64,000 bases of DNA from Biancaea sappan (taxonomy: Eukaryota > Streptophyta > Magnoliopsida > Fabales > Fabaceae): positions 50,264,787 to 50,328,786 of the forward strand of contig CM073500.1 of assembly GCA_037074585.1 (NCBI GenBank). The letters are read 5' to 3'. The first letter of the stretch is position 1. Every line of letters starts with the position of its first letter. Under the pieces are notes generated by a model that ran no database searches, was not told where the DNA came from, and saw nothing but the letters and a program-made list of their open reading frames with translations. Positions 1 to 11,662 of this stretch are shown here, piece by piece. The translations under genes were made by a program, and so were the position numbers.

Positions 1-3000
1 ATGCTGTGCTAAGATTTACTTTGGTACCCAAAGCCTCTTGAAAGACTTTCCAGAACCGAGAAGTAAACTGAGGTCCTCGGTCTGATATAATGGATATTGG
101 TACACCATGAAGTTTCACTATTTCTTTAACATAAAGTCGAGCAAGTTTTGCTACACTGAAAGTGGTATGAACAGGAAGAAAATGTGCTGACTTAGTAAGT
201 CGATCCACTATGACCCATATTGAGTCATTTCCTTTTGTTGACCGAGGTAAACCTACTACAAAATCCATAGTGATCCTTTCCCACTTCCACTCGGGAATAT
301 CTAGTTTTTGCATCAAACCAGGTGGTAATCGATGTTCAGCTTTAACTTGCTGACAAGTCAAACATCGAGCTACAAAGTCAGTCACGTCTCGCTTCATGCC
401 CTCCCACCAGTAAACTTGTTTCAAGTCCTGATACATTTTCACAGCACCAGGATGTACAACGTAGGGTGAACCATGAGCTTCCATTAAGATTTCATGTTTC
501 AAAGATTCAATGTTGGGGACACAGAGTCTCCCATTAAACCATAAGACTCCTTCTTCATCTACCAAGAAACTTGGTGCTAGACCTTGCCTTGCCTTATCTC
601 TGACTTTGACCATATCAATGTCACCTTCTAAAGTTGCTTTTACTTTTTCAACAAGGGATGATCTAACTGTTAAATGAGCCAGAAATGTACCTGACTCAGT
701 GATCTCGAAGAATACTCCATCAGCTTCCAATTCTTGTAGTTCATGTATTAGAGACCTCCTTATAGTGGCAATGTGAGCTAAACTTCTCATAGACTTTCGA
801 CTTAGAGCATCAGCCACTACATTTGCTTTACCTGGATGGTAAAGGATGGTACAATCATAATCTTTCAGAAGTTCCATCCACCTTCGTTGCCTTAGATTGA
901 GATCTCTCTGCTCAAAAATGTACTTAAGGCTTTTGTGATCTGTAAAAATTTTACAAGTTTCCCCATACAAGTAATGTCTCCATATCTTTAGGGCAAACAC
1001 TACAGCTGCCATTTCCAAATCATGAGTGGGGTAATTCAATTCATGCTTTTTAAGCTGACGTGAGCCATAAGCTATGACTTTACCATGTTGCATCAACACA
1101 CACCCTAAGCCTATCTTTGAGGCATCACAGAATACAGAGTAACCCCCTGGTCCTGATGGTAGAATTAAGACTGGTGCAGAAGTTAAACACTCTTTCAATT
1201 GGGTGAAACTTTGTTCACATGAATCATCCCAAATGTATTTAACATTCTTTCGGGTTAACTTATTTAATGGGAGAGCCGTCTTAGAAAAATCTTTGACAAA
1301 GCGACGGTAATACCCTGCTAAGCCAAGAAAACTACGTACTTCAGACACAGTTGTTGGTCTAGGCCATTGTTTTACTGCTTCAATTTTACTTGGATCTACA
1401 TGAATACCTTCTTGGGAAATAACATGTCCCAAAAATGTTACATGACTCATCCAGAATTCACATTTTGAGAGCTTTGCGTACAACTGATGCTCTCTCAAAG
1501 TCTGAAGCACTATTCTCAAATGTTCAGTATGTTCTTCATGACTCTTTGAATACACCAAAATATCATCAATAAATACAATTACAAACTTATCAAGGAATGA
1601 TTTGAACACTCTGTTCATTAAATCCATAAATGCTGCTGGTGCATTTGTTAACCCAAAAGACATCACAAGAAACTCATAATGTCCATACCGTGTACGAAAA
1701 GCAGTCTTAGGTATATCATCACTCTTAATTCGTAACTGATGATATCCAGACCTTAGATCAATCTTTGAGAAGTATTTTGCTCCTTGAAGCTGATCAAACA
1801 AATCATCTATCCTTGGTAAAGGATACTTATTCTTCACTGTGACTTTATTCAGCTGACGATAATCTATACATAATCTCATAGAACCATCTTTCTTTTTCAC
1901 AAAAAGAACAGGAGCACCCCAAGGTGAAAAACTTGGGTGAATGAATCCTTTGTTCAACAAATCTTCCAATTGTTCTTTGAGTTCTTTTAGCTCAACAGGA
2001 GCCATACGATAAGGTGGAATAGAAATTGGTCTTGTGTCTGGGACCAAATCAATACTGAACTCAATATCTCTTTCTGGCGGTAATCCAGGTAAATCTTCTG
2101 GGAACACATCTGGGAATTCATTAACCACATGAATGTCTTCTAACTTCTGTTCTTTCTTTTCTAAATCTTTGATAAAAGCTAGAAATCCCTGACATCCCTT
2201 TCGCAACATACGCTGGGCACTTAACATAGATATCATGTTGCAAGGTACATCACTTCGATCTCCTTGAAACACAAAATTACTCCTCCCTGGTATATTAAAG
2301 GAAATAACTTTGTCACGATAATTTATAGTAGCATGACAAGAAGATAGCCAGTCCATCCTTAGAATCACATCAAAATCTAACATATTGAGAATCATAAGAT
2401 CTATCTCAGTTTCCATGCCCCCAACAATTATTTTACAAGAACGATAACATGTTTTAACCATCAAAGTCTCTCTCATCGGTGTGGAAACCAAGAATGATTC
2501 TTTAAGAGTAATCGAATCAAATGCAAATCTCTTGGCAAATAGGGGTGACACATATGAGTGAGTAGAACCGGGGTCAAACAAAATACGTGCAGCAAAAGTA
2601 TTAACAGATAATATACCTGTAACTACAGCATTGGATGTTTGAGCATCCTGTCGGGTTAGAGCATATACTCTTGCATTTCCTCTGCTAGCAGCTTGTTTTC
2701 CACGGTCACCTTGGCCTCTTCCAGAACCTCTTCCCATACTACCCCCTATTGAAGGGGTTGGTGTTTGAGTAATAGATTGTGGTCGAGGTGGCAAAGTAGA
2801 CCCTTGACCTGGTCTTGTCATGAGCTGAGGGCACTCCCTTATAAAATGTCCTTTTTGTCCATAGTTAAAACAACCTGTACCAATAGTGTTTAACCTGCAT
2901 TCTCCGAAGTGAAACTTTCCACATTCAGGACATTGAGGTTTTTCCCTTCTACCTTGAGTACCTCCTCTACTAGAAGAGCTAAAACCACCCCTTCTCTCTG

Positions 3001-4024
3001 AACGAGGCTTAGCCACACTGGCTGTAGAATAAGTTGACTTAGTAGGAGTGGCTGGAGCATTTTGTGATGCAGTAAAGGGTTTCAAAGTCCCTGAGTCTTC
3101 CCCTTGATCAAAAGATCTTCTATATCTAGCTTTCTTCTTTTGACGATATTCTTCTTTATTCTTTGACCTCTTTTCTATTCTTCGGGCCACATCAACAGCC
3201 TCTGAGTACGAAGAGTAATCGTTCATATTAGAACCCACTTGATCATATAAGGCATCACGAAGCCCTTCCACAAACTTTTCTATTTTCTTCCTTTCAGAAG
3301 GAATGATTTCAGGGGCATATTCAGATAATTTAACAAACTGAGCTGAATATTCATCAACAGTCATGGTTCCCTGTCGTAGATACAGAAAATCTCTGGCCCT
3401 GGATGATCGTTCACTTGCCGGAAGAAATTCATCCATAACCAATCTATAAAATTCTATCCACATAACTGGCGGTGCGCCTTGAATTCTAGCTTTCTTCCAG
3501 TTCCTCCACCATTTACCAGCCCTACCTTTTAACTGAAAGGAAGTGAATTCTACCTTTTGAGTAGGAGAACACCCTATAGCATCACAGATTGCTTCACAAT
3601 CTTCAAGGAAACATTGTGGGTCCTCTTTGGGATCTTCCCCTGAAAAAGTAGGAGGCCTCATTTTCTAGAATTCAGACATTCTTACCTCCCTTACGTTATC
3701 TCCTCCAGCTAACTGAGCTGGTGGTACAATTTCAGCTTCAACAATAGGAGGATCCACTGGCAGGTTAGCTTGTGCAGCTCGACCTCTCATTTCAGCCTCA
3801 AATCGGTCAAATCGTTCATTCATCAAATTAATCACATGTGCAATAGTTGCATTGCCAACGTGAGCATCAGGTTCGACTCTTCTTGCTTGCTCACTAGTTG
3901 CGCCCTCAGTACTTTGAGCATGTAAACTATCACCACGGTTAGGATCATCTTGCACATGTACTGGTGGATTTATGGCCCTCCTTGGACCCATATGCTCATT
4001 ATTATTAGAAGATTCTTCTGACAT
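1..4024 (-). pseudogene. gag-pol of family A chromovirus, one in-frame stop, 3' end outside window
   Basis: The frame opens at ATG 4022-4024 and runs 119 codons to an amber stop at 3665-3667. It then continues in the same frame without another break to the window edge. Domains in order: gag (from about 3660), a zinc knuckle at about 2836-2880 whose second Cys position is Tyr, a DPGS protease motif near 2560, reverse transcriptase with FIDD near 1565, RNase H (about 1150-800), the integrase CLTC zinc site near 360, and integrase core residues up to the edge. Compared with the 1584-residue family B protein, roughly the last 260 residues are missing. The stop falls just before the conserved PPTF gag motif. 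A Met two codons after it could give a gag shortened at its N-terminus, so loss of function is likely but not certain. Confidence 0.9.
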
Positions 4025-4153
4025 TGATCTGTCACAGATCTACACACATAACAAACAATTTTCAGATATAAACAAAATATCACTTTCTAGCCCCACTGAG
4101 AAGTTATCTATAAAATGATGTTATACTCTACAAGGTCTTTTATGGAACCTAAT

Positions 4154-4185
4154 CCTATGGTCATGCCGCGGCTCATGACAATAGG
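4154..4185 (-). other. Leader hairpin with palindromic loop (family A)
   Basis: On the minus (RNA-sense) strand, arm CCTATTGTCATG faces arm CATGACCATAGG: 11 of 12 positions pair, with one U-C mismatch. The loop is AGCCGCGG, which contains the self-complementary hexamer CCGCGG. It lies about 57 nt downstream of the primer-binding site and upstream of the gag start at 4024. The family B element has a hairpin at the same place (25052-25082). A role in RNA dimerisation or packaging is inferred by analogy with retroviral leaders. Confidence 0.7.
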
Positions 4186-4242
4186 GAAGGGCCCACAAAG
4201 ATCACTTTGCTCTGTACTCTATAGGGGACCTATAAAACCTTT

Positions 4243-4254
4243 CCTCTGATACCA
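4243..4254 (-). other. Primer-binding site (tRNA-iMet)
   Basis: Reading TGGTATCAGAGG on the minus strand, three bases inside the LTR end. This matches the usual plant retrotransposon primer site complementary to the 3' end of initiator tRNA-Met (TGGTATCAGAGC) with one difference at the last base. Confidence 0.9.
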
Positions 4255-4257
4255 AAT

Positions 4258-6204
4258 TGTCACATCCCAAAAATTGAGCATGTGAAAAGATACTACTCAT
4301 TTGATATAATTCTCAAACATACGTGATATACATATATTCTGTAAGGTTTTACATTCAACCTTAATCATTCATTCCACACTACAGAATTATATTCATCTGA
4401 TAAGCAAATATAGACATACATAGTCTGATATTTCTATCTCATCGCAAGCCTAGGAGACCTATAGAAAGTACAGAACGTTTCTAGGGTCCACATTAATAAG
4501 TACTGGTATCCCACCAGACAGAAATAGAGAATAATCCCAAGGGGCTTCTAATCTTCAAACGGATACTCTTGTTCTTTATTTTCTGTATCTGAAAAAAATA
4601 ATCATAGGGAGTGTGAGTTTATTTAAAAACTCAGTAAGTAAATAACTGTACTATATAAAATATCAAAAGTACAAATACCACATTTACTCATATAATTAAT
4701 TGTCTTATACATCGAGTAGTATGAGACTCTAACCCTTTCAAACTCATGAATAAGATTTCATAGATATACACCGAGTAGTATGGGACTCTAACCCTTTCAA
4801 ACTCGTGAATAAGATCTCATAGGTATACGCCGAGTAGTATGAGACTTTAACCCTTTCAACTCGTGTATAGGTTTCATAGATATGCACTGAGTAGTATAGG
4901 ACTTTAACCCTTTCAAACTCGTGTATAAGATTTCTTAGATATACACAGAGTAGTATGGGACTTTAACCCTTTCACACTCGTGTATTAGATCCCGTAGATC
5001 TTTACTCATTAATAAAATAGTGAGAATTCATCACATAGTACAATTGTCATGAAATAAATAATTTCTTCATACTCTTATTTCTACTGATCATCATATACTC
5101 CCATATGAAAAATTAATTGCTTATTATCCAAATAATATTGTAAATGGGACTTATATTGTACTTTGACTAGTAATATCAAATTAGCTGAGCAAGGTTATTC
5201 ACTCACCTTGATGTTTGTCCAAGTTTACCTTGTTCCACACTAGAATTTGTGTAGGAAAATTTCCTAGTAAAATATATTACAAGGAATCATAAGAAAGGAA
5301 ACAAAATCACGAAAATACGTAAAATTTTCTGACTGCTACAGTAACGGGTTGCTACAGTACGGTTTGCTACAGTGTCGGTTCGCTACAGTGCTGGTTCGCT
5401 ACAGTAACGTTGACTGCTACAGTACCGTTGACTACCGACACTACAGTACTGCTACAGTAACCCGAAGAAAATTTTTCAGATTTTGTTTCAAAATTTCTGG
5501 TCGCTACAGTAACCCGTTTTTTTGCAGAGTTTTTGCAGAAATTTCTAACAAATTCATCCTTTCCTTTCTTGTTTCAAAACCAGAATTTCAACTCTTTTAA
5601 CCGATTATAACTCAAATATAACTTCTAAAACAACTGAGATTCACGAATTATCATCAAAATCTTCAAGAACAAAACCTCCTCTAATCTTCCATATAAACTT
5701 AGATTTAAGGAAAATAACGAGATTAAAGCTTACCTTTGATCCTTACAAAGCTTTTGAACCGAACAGATAATCGAAATTCTGAAGATCAAGGAAAGGATTT
5801 GAGAAGAAAATGAAGAACTGAGAGAGAAATGCTTTTCTGCTTCCTTCGGCTGAGTGAAAAAATGAGGGGTACTATTGAAACTTTATATTAAATATTTCTA
5901 ATGGGTTATTCAATAACCCATGGGTATCCATAACCCAACATCCAAACCCATCCAGTCAATTTACAATAAATGGATTAATTGACCATTCTGAAACCACTTT
6001 TCCATGAATTTCACCATTCTTAGAATATATCCCTCATTGTGCAAATATTTAGTCCAGTCATTTAACTCAATTTTCATAAATAATATTCAAAGAGAACAAT
6101 TAAATATGAAAATTAAAAATGACCAAAATAAATAACTAAAGTAACGTTGTAGAATTCTAAAATACTCTTAAGCGAATTATATTCTGAAATTAACGGGTAT
6201 TACA
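4258..6204 (-). repeat. 5' LTR of family A element
   Basis: Read on the minus strand the LTR begins TGTAATACCCGTTA and ends GGGATGTGACA (TG...CA). It is 1,947 bp long. It carries about five copies of a ~59-bp unit (4690-5000) and a shorter array of CTACAGTA-type repeats (about 5335-5515). Splice-donor-like sites lie at about 5733 (AAAG|GTAAGC) and 5206 (AAG|GTGAGT). An acceptor-like site (T-rich tract then CAG) ends at 4589. All recur at matching places in the two solo LTRs. Boundaries come from comparing the three copies and from the adjoining primer-binding site. Confidence 0.95.
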
Positions 6205-6547
6205 ATAAGTATAGGACACAACTCCTCATGTCCTGACTGTTCCCTTTTTGCCTCATGTTTAGTCCTGACAACTCCATTAAAAACAAAGAAAGATATTGGG
6301 CAACATGTGATATCATGGGAATAAAAAACTAATTGGGCCAAAATAATAATCAGACTTTAGGCCCAATAAGCAAATGGGTTTTATTATCAAAAACAAAGTG
6401 GACTTATATAAAATATTTTTACTCCAACAAAATCTCCAATATAAAATTCACATTATATTTTTTTTCATTAATAGAACACTTGACTTGTCCTAAAAAAAAA
6501 ATAACACTCAGCAATCACTTACAGGATAAGACACATATAATTTTTTT
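6205..6547. other. Intergenic spacer, nothing recognised
   Basis: About 340 bp between the family A LTR and the next palindromic element. Short reading frames only; no coding similarity or repeat structure recognised. Confidence 0.5.
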
Positions 6548-6839
6548 GGGTAAAAGTACATTTTTATCCCTAACGTTATTTTTTGTGTCAATTTTATCCT
6601 ACATTTTTTTTTTTGCTTCAATTTTGTCCTTAGAGTTAACACTGTTAATACACGAAAAATACTAATATAGACTTTTCTAAGTGACACGTACACTCCTTCA
6701 AATGATATGTAGACTTAGTTAAAGTTCAGGAAGAACTGACAAAAAGGAAGACGAAGATCAGGAAGAACTGAGTAGAAGGATGATATAGCCAAATGAGATT
6801 TTTTAAATGACTCGGCTTAGTTGTCGTCTGTGTTCATCA

Positions 6840-6841
<2 letters not shown>

Positions 6842-6873
<32 letters not shown>
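6842..6873. repeat. (TA)n microsatellite
   Basis: About 16 uninterrupted TA dinucleotides. Confidence 0.95.
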
Positions 6874-6876
<3 letters not shown>

Positions 6877-7159
6877 TTTATAATCAATGTGAATGATGAG
6901 AAATGTACAGGTGTCACTTGATTCTGAAAATCATGAACTAATTACAGAAAACAAGAAAACTTTACAACAAAATGACAGAAATAAAATTCAGTGTGTTATC
7001 ACCATAGGTGTTAGAGCCCAAGTCACACACATGTTTCTGCTAGGTCACAAATATGCTCTTGTCAACTGTCAGGAATTAGTTGTTTCACTCTTAACATTAC
7101 CCTTCAAACGAAGAGTGACAGAATCTGAACCCCAAGTTTGTCTCTAAGTGAAGCAAATC

Positions 7160-9235
7160 TAGTATATGATAGGGGTTTAGTAAAAATGTTAGTTGTTTGA
7201 TCTACAGATGGTATATATCGAACTTTTACTTCCTTAGCTTTGAGTTTTGTCACATATAAAACACACATCCAATTTAATGTGCTTAGTACGAGAACGAAAA
7301 ACAGAATTATTAGCTAGAGAACCAACACTTAAGTTGTCACACCATAAAACTGCAGTAGTAGACAAAGGAAGTTTGAGCTCACTTAGCAGGGACTTAATCC
7401 ATACAATTTTAGCAATAAGATTAGAAAGAGCCCTATACTCAGACTCTGTACTTGACTTGGCCATAACATCTTGCTTGCGAGAAGACCAGGAAATTTAGGT
7501 CTCACCAAGGTAAACACAGTAGCCTCCTATTGACTTCCTATCATCACATGATGATGCCCAATCAACATCTGAAAATCCAGAGAGATATAGAGCTATCAAG
7601 GAGGAATCAGTTGAAGCCATGAAGAGACCACTTTTGATATGGAGACCAACAATAAGAGTGCCTTGCAAGTACCTAAAAACTCTTTTGAGAGCTTTCCAAT
7701 GCAGTTCAATAGGAATTTGCAAAAAAAAAACTAAGTTTGTTAACTGTGAAGGATAAATCTGGTCTTGTGTGTGTGAGATATTGAAGTGCACCTATAGCAC
7801 TCCCATAGGAAGAAGGGTCCTGCAACACTTCCCCCTTTGTGGTAAGCTTTTACATTGTCCATAGAGAACTTGGTAAGTAAATCCTTGGCATATTTAGATT
7901 GAGTGAAGAAGAATCCATGATGAGTTCTGGTTACTTGAATCCCAAGAAAGTAATGAAGAGGACCTAAGTCCTTGAGGGAAAAGGAGGCATAAAGTTTGCG
8001 AGTGATGTCAATTAAAAACTCTTTTTTATTAGCAATAATTATAACATTATCTTTATAAATAAGGATGATCACTATTTTAGTTGTTGTGACTATATAGAAC
8101 AATGAGGAATTTGCCTTACTGTGATTGAATCCCTATGACAGAAAGGTAATTCTTAGTTTGTCAAACCAAGCCCCGAGTGCTTGTTTGAGCCCATATAGGG
8201 CCTTGTGAAGCTTACAAATGTGAGTTGGCTTTCCCTTGTCTTCAAAACCCTATGGTTAAGACATGTATACAGTTTCTTGCAATGTACCATTTAGAAAATC
8301 ATTATTGAAATCAAGCTAGTTCATTGGCCAATTTAAGGATGCAATTACAGTAAGGATAATTCTTATAGTTGCTGGTTTTATTACAGGACTAAAACTATCC
8401 AATTAGTCTAGTCCAGGAGTTTGAGTGTAGCCCTGAGCTACTAACCTGGCTTTATGTCTTTCAATGGTCATATCTGACTTGTATTTAACTTTGAAGATCC
8501 ATTTTGAAACCATAACATGCATAGAGGGGTTGACAGGAACTAAAGACCAGGTGTTGTTATGTTGAAGAGCTTGAAATTCATCTTTCATTGCCTAGTACCA
8601 TATAGGATTTTTCAAGGCTTCTGTGACAGTTACAAGAACACATGAGGGTGTTGAAGCAGAGATTGTTCCTGCATATAGTAATTTTGGCTTAACTATGCCT
8701 ATCTTGCCTCTTGTAACCATTGGATATATATTATGAGTATTTCCAGTAGCATTTAGAGAGTCTGCATGTTGTTGTACATCAGTTTGAGCAGGATGCAGCA
8801 GGAACCTCGTGGAGGAACTTGCTTCAACATCATTAGCAGGAACTTGATGCTATTGCAGGTTAGATAGAACAATAGGCAACATATATCTAGTGGATGAAGT
8901 ATTTGTAGAGGTTGTAAAATTGTCACAAGGCACATCATGATTATTATAAGTATGATTTAAATCAGAAGAATGATTGATTTCAAACATTTGACCGGTAGAT
9001 GTGGACTGAGTTGCTGCAGGAAGAGATAAGTCTAGATTACTGTTATGATTTTGAATACCACATATGAACTGAGAGAAAGAGGGTGAAATCTTAGCAGATG
9101 AAGAAGCATATACAAAATGTGAAGAGGATAGAAAAATAGAGGACAATAGAAATTCATTGTGATTGAAAATCACATGCATAGATACATATAACCTTATTGA
9201 GAAAGACAAACACTTAAATCTTTTATGGCTTGTAC
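7160..9235 (-). pseudogene. Decayed Ty1/copia pol fragment (integrase end, RT, RNase H)
   Basis: On the minus strand, translated pieces fall in copia order. First comes the end of integrase (LYVSMHVIFNHNEF, near 9180). A Ser/Thr-rich linker follows (9150-8600). The start of reverse transcriptase follows (WSLVPVN, KWIFKVK, RHKARLVAQGYTQ; 8588-8403). The later part of RT comes next (LKDLGPLHYFLGIQVTR; 8102-7860). RNase H closes it (DVDWASSCDDRKS, then STESEYRALSNL; 7790-7234). The pieces are split by stops and frameshifts, and the RT catalytic stretch is degraded. Gag, protease, most of integrase and both LTRs were not found, so this is a truncated relic. It sits inside the split palindromic transposon. 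Confidence 0.85.
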
Positions 9236-9689
9236 AATAACTTATGAAAAGACTTTTTTGTGAATGAAATTAAATTTTATGCTTATTAAGGGAATTAAAC
9301 AAGGAAAAGAAGAGCAACCAAATGGGTGAAGGTTTGTATAGTATGGTTTTTTCTAAAATAAGAACTCAAACATTGTTTTCCATGTGACATATCAAACATT
9401 TAACTATTAATTTGAGATAAATGAGAGAAATGATAAAAATATCATTTGAAGCAAAATTAAAGCTTAGTCAAATGTATGAGACAAAATTAAAATCAAAATC
9501 AATTAATATGATATGTTGATAGTAGACGGGTCATATAAAGAAATCTACGTCAACATTTTCTATCAATTATATTAACAACGTTAGTTTTAAGAACAAAATC
9601 GAAATAAAAAAGAAACATGTGATACGAAATTGACACCAAAAAAAATATTATGGACAAAAAATGTACTTTTGCCAATTTTTTTTATATCT

Positions 9690-11020
9690 TTACTATCAAG
9701 TTTTTCCCCATAAAAAAAAACATATATAAAAGTATCTTAAAGAACCACTTATGTAATGATGAACTATAAAAGAAATATATATATTTTTTTAAAAAAAATC
9801 AAACACTTGTTCTAATTAAAAATTTTAATAATAAAAATATAAAAAAACTACATATAAATTTTTTACCATATAATGGTCTATAAAATAATAGTTTACTGAC
9901 ATGATAATAAGTCAAGTAATTGGGATTAGCTTTTGACTATTTTCATAGTTGTTTTGTGAAACAATGAATTATTTATTAATGTTTCTTGGCCTCAATAACA
10001 GATATCAATATCTTTTTTTTTTACTGAGATTGTGACAGGAAAAAAAACAAATAGTTAAACTACACGTGTTAAACATGATATAAATTATTATCCCGCGAAG
10101 CATATACAGGGATTTCCATTTTTGTCTGAAACAACTAAAATCCAATACGGTGGTAACTTGTCACTAAAAATATTGTTTCTCTAATTTATAAACTACTACA
10201 AAAATAAATAAATAAATAACGAACGAAATTCTTTCACTTTAAATTTTGTTCCTGATTTGAAATTTCGTTATTGATTTAAAATTTTGTTTCAAATTTTGTC
10301 ATTGATCTATTACAAATTATGCTCAAAAATTTGTGACCGAAGTTTTATAAACATATTGTTTTCGTCGTTGAGCTAATCGATCAATGACAAAATTTTATTA
10401 AATCAGCGACATTTTTTTTATCGTTGATTGATATATTTTTTGTAATGAACTAATAATTTGGAAAACAATCAATAAATGAATAGTTCACATACCGAGTGTT
10501 TGTCTTTTTTAAAAAAAAAAAAGAAAGGAAACAGAGTGTAACTCTATTTCTTCTCTCTTTATCTCTCTTTATTTTTTTTTTTATCCTTTCTTTGATCATA
10601 ACATTACTTGGTTGAGTGTAAGAGTTATGTTATTTGAATAAAGTCATAAACTATTATTAATCGTATTTTATTTTTATATAAGTAAGGAAGTTTGCGGTAT
10701 GCTTAAATTCATTTCATAGGTGTTTAGGTAAACAAAAAAAAAATACTTTAAAATAAAATATAATATTAAATATTAAATGGTATGTTGGAGTAAATAACTT
10801 AACTATTTTGTAGTATTTTAAAGTATTATCATTTGTTTTGATATTTAAAAAATTGATATTATTAACATGTACATATATATTATATTATTATTTTATTTAT
10901 TGAGTTCTTGACTTTTCTTAATAAAAAGTTGGAGGTCACATTATATCTAAATCGACTGGTATCCATTTAAAGGCAAGTCATCCATGTCAAAAGTCAAAAC
11001 TGTAAAATTCCTGTCTCACC
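9690..11020. other. AT-rich intergenic spacer with a possible CACTA-like remnant
   Basis: Mostly low-complexity A/T runs without coding potential. Between about 10192 and 10446 the sequence starts CTACTACAAAAATAAAT and closes with TTTTTTGTAATG. Inside are repeated words such as AAATTTTGT and CAATGACAAAATTTT. This resembles a short CACTA-type nonautonomous element, but the termini are imperfect and no target duplication was confirmed. Confidence 0.4.
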
Positions 11021-11340
11021 TGTAAAAAAATCTAAACTAATTTTGATTGATGGAAGACAAGTCATTCATACCAATTTACTCAATTCTGGCTCCTCTATTG
11101 AGCATTATACGCCCAGTTAGGTACTTGGCTCGCTAACACCGTCCGATCGAAATGGGTCTCACCCCTCCCACCAAATCAGACAGCATTGGAGAATCTAACA
11201 CACTACTGGACGTATGGCACCCAACAGAGGATCCTCATGTGATTTATTCAGGACCATTCACACCAAGACTAGGAGAGAGAAAGAGGGAAATAGTGAGAGA
11301 AAATGAGAATTTCTGCATCCCATGACAGAGAGTAGCAGAA
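11020..11340. other. Higher-complexity segment next to the UGD 3' end, unidentified
   Basis: About 320 bp with clearly higher GC than the spacer on either side. There is no tandem structure and no long reading frame. It could belong to the 3' flank of the UGD gene, to a promoter, or to a noncoding exon. I recognise no family. Confidence 0.35.
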
Positions 11341-11389
11341 GAAAAAAAGAAAAGGAAATGATATTTAATTTCATTGTATAACTCTCATT

Positions 11390-11395
11390 TTTATT
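11390..11395 (-). terminator. Candidate poly(A) signal of UGD
   Basis: AATAAA on the minus strand, about 268 bp downstream of the UGD stop codon, in an A/T-rich context typical of plant 3' ends. The cleavage site would lie a little beyond it, near 11370. Confidence 0.5.
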
Positions 11396-11662
11396 GCATT
11401 GAACCAGGTCAACAAATAAGGAACTGATGTTTCTCTTAGCTAAGCTAAAGACAATATTTAGGAGCTACCATATATGCCACAGAAACCTGATCAAATACAT
11501 ATATAGTATGAAGAAGAAAGAAACAGACATGAATATCATCACTAACAGTAACAACATAACAGCATGTAAGGATAGGGATATTGCTCTAAAATATTATAAT
11601 ACTAAAGTTTCAACCCTAAAGGTAAAAGGCCTCTCTCGCTGTAAAATTTGCTTTCTTCTTCT

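Larger units (their letters stand above)
1..6204 (-). mobile_element. Ty3/gypsy chromovirus, family A, 3' part cut by window start
   Basis: LTR retrotransposon read on the minus strand. From its 5' end it shows a 1.95-kb LTR, a tRNA-iMet primer-binding site, an untranslated leader with a strong hairpin, then gag, protease, reverse transcriptase, RNase H and most of integrase. The window edge cuts it inside the integrase core, so the end of pol, the polypurine tract and the 3' LTR are not visible. The bases outside the LTR at 6205-6209 (ATAAG) would be one copy of its target duplication. Its LTR matches the two plus-strand solo LTRs at 29851 and 36537. Its protein is clearly related to, but distinct from, the family B element at 18064-27225. 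Chromovirus placement rests on that resemblance, because the C-terminal chromodomain lies outside the window. Confidence 0.95.
6548..9683. mobile_element. Palindromic DNA transposon (MITE-like) split by a copia fragment
   Basis: The left end (6548-6721) starts GGGTAAAAGTACATTTTT and the right end (about 9385-9683) closes with the inverted counterpart ATGTACTTTTGCC. The two parts align in order with the left and right halves of an uninterrupted relative at about 28200-28735, including shared words such as ACATGTAGA and TTTAACTATTAATTT. I infer one old element interrupted between about 6722 and 9385 by the copia-derived DNA. It is related to the GTAAAAGTATTTTT MITE family found repeatedly in this window. 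Confidence 0.6.

Noticed and set aside
8850..9209. Novel 119-residue protein
   Set aside because: It is the integrase end plus the Ser/Thr-rich linker of the copia relic, recognised by the YVS-HVIF-NEF motif.
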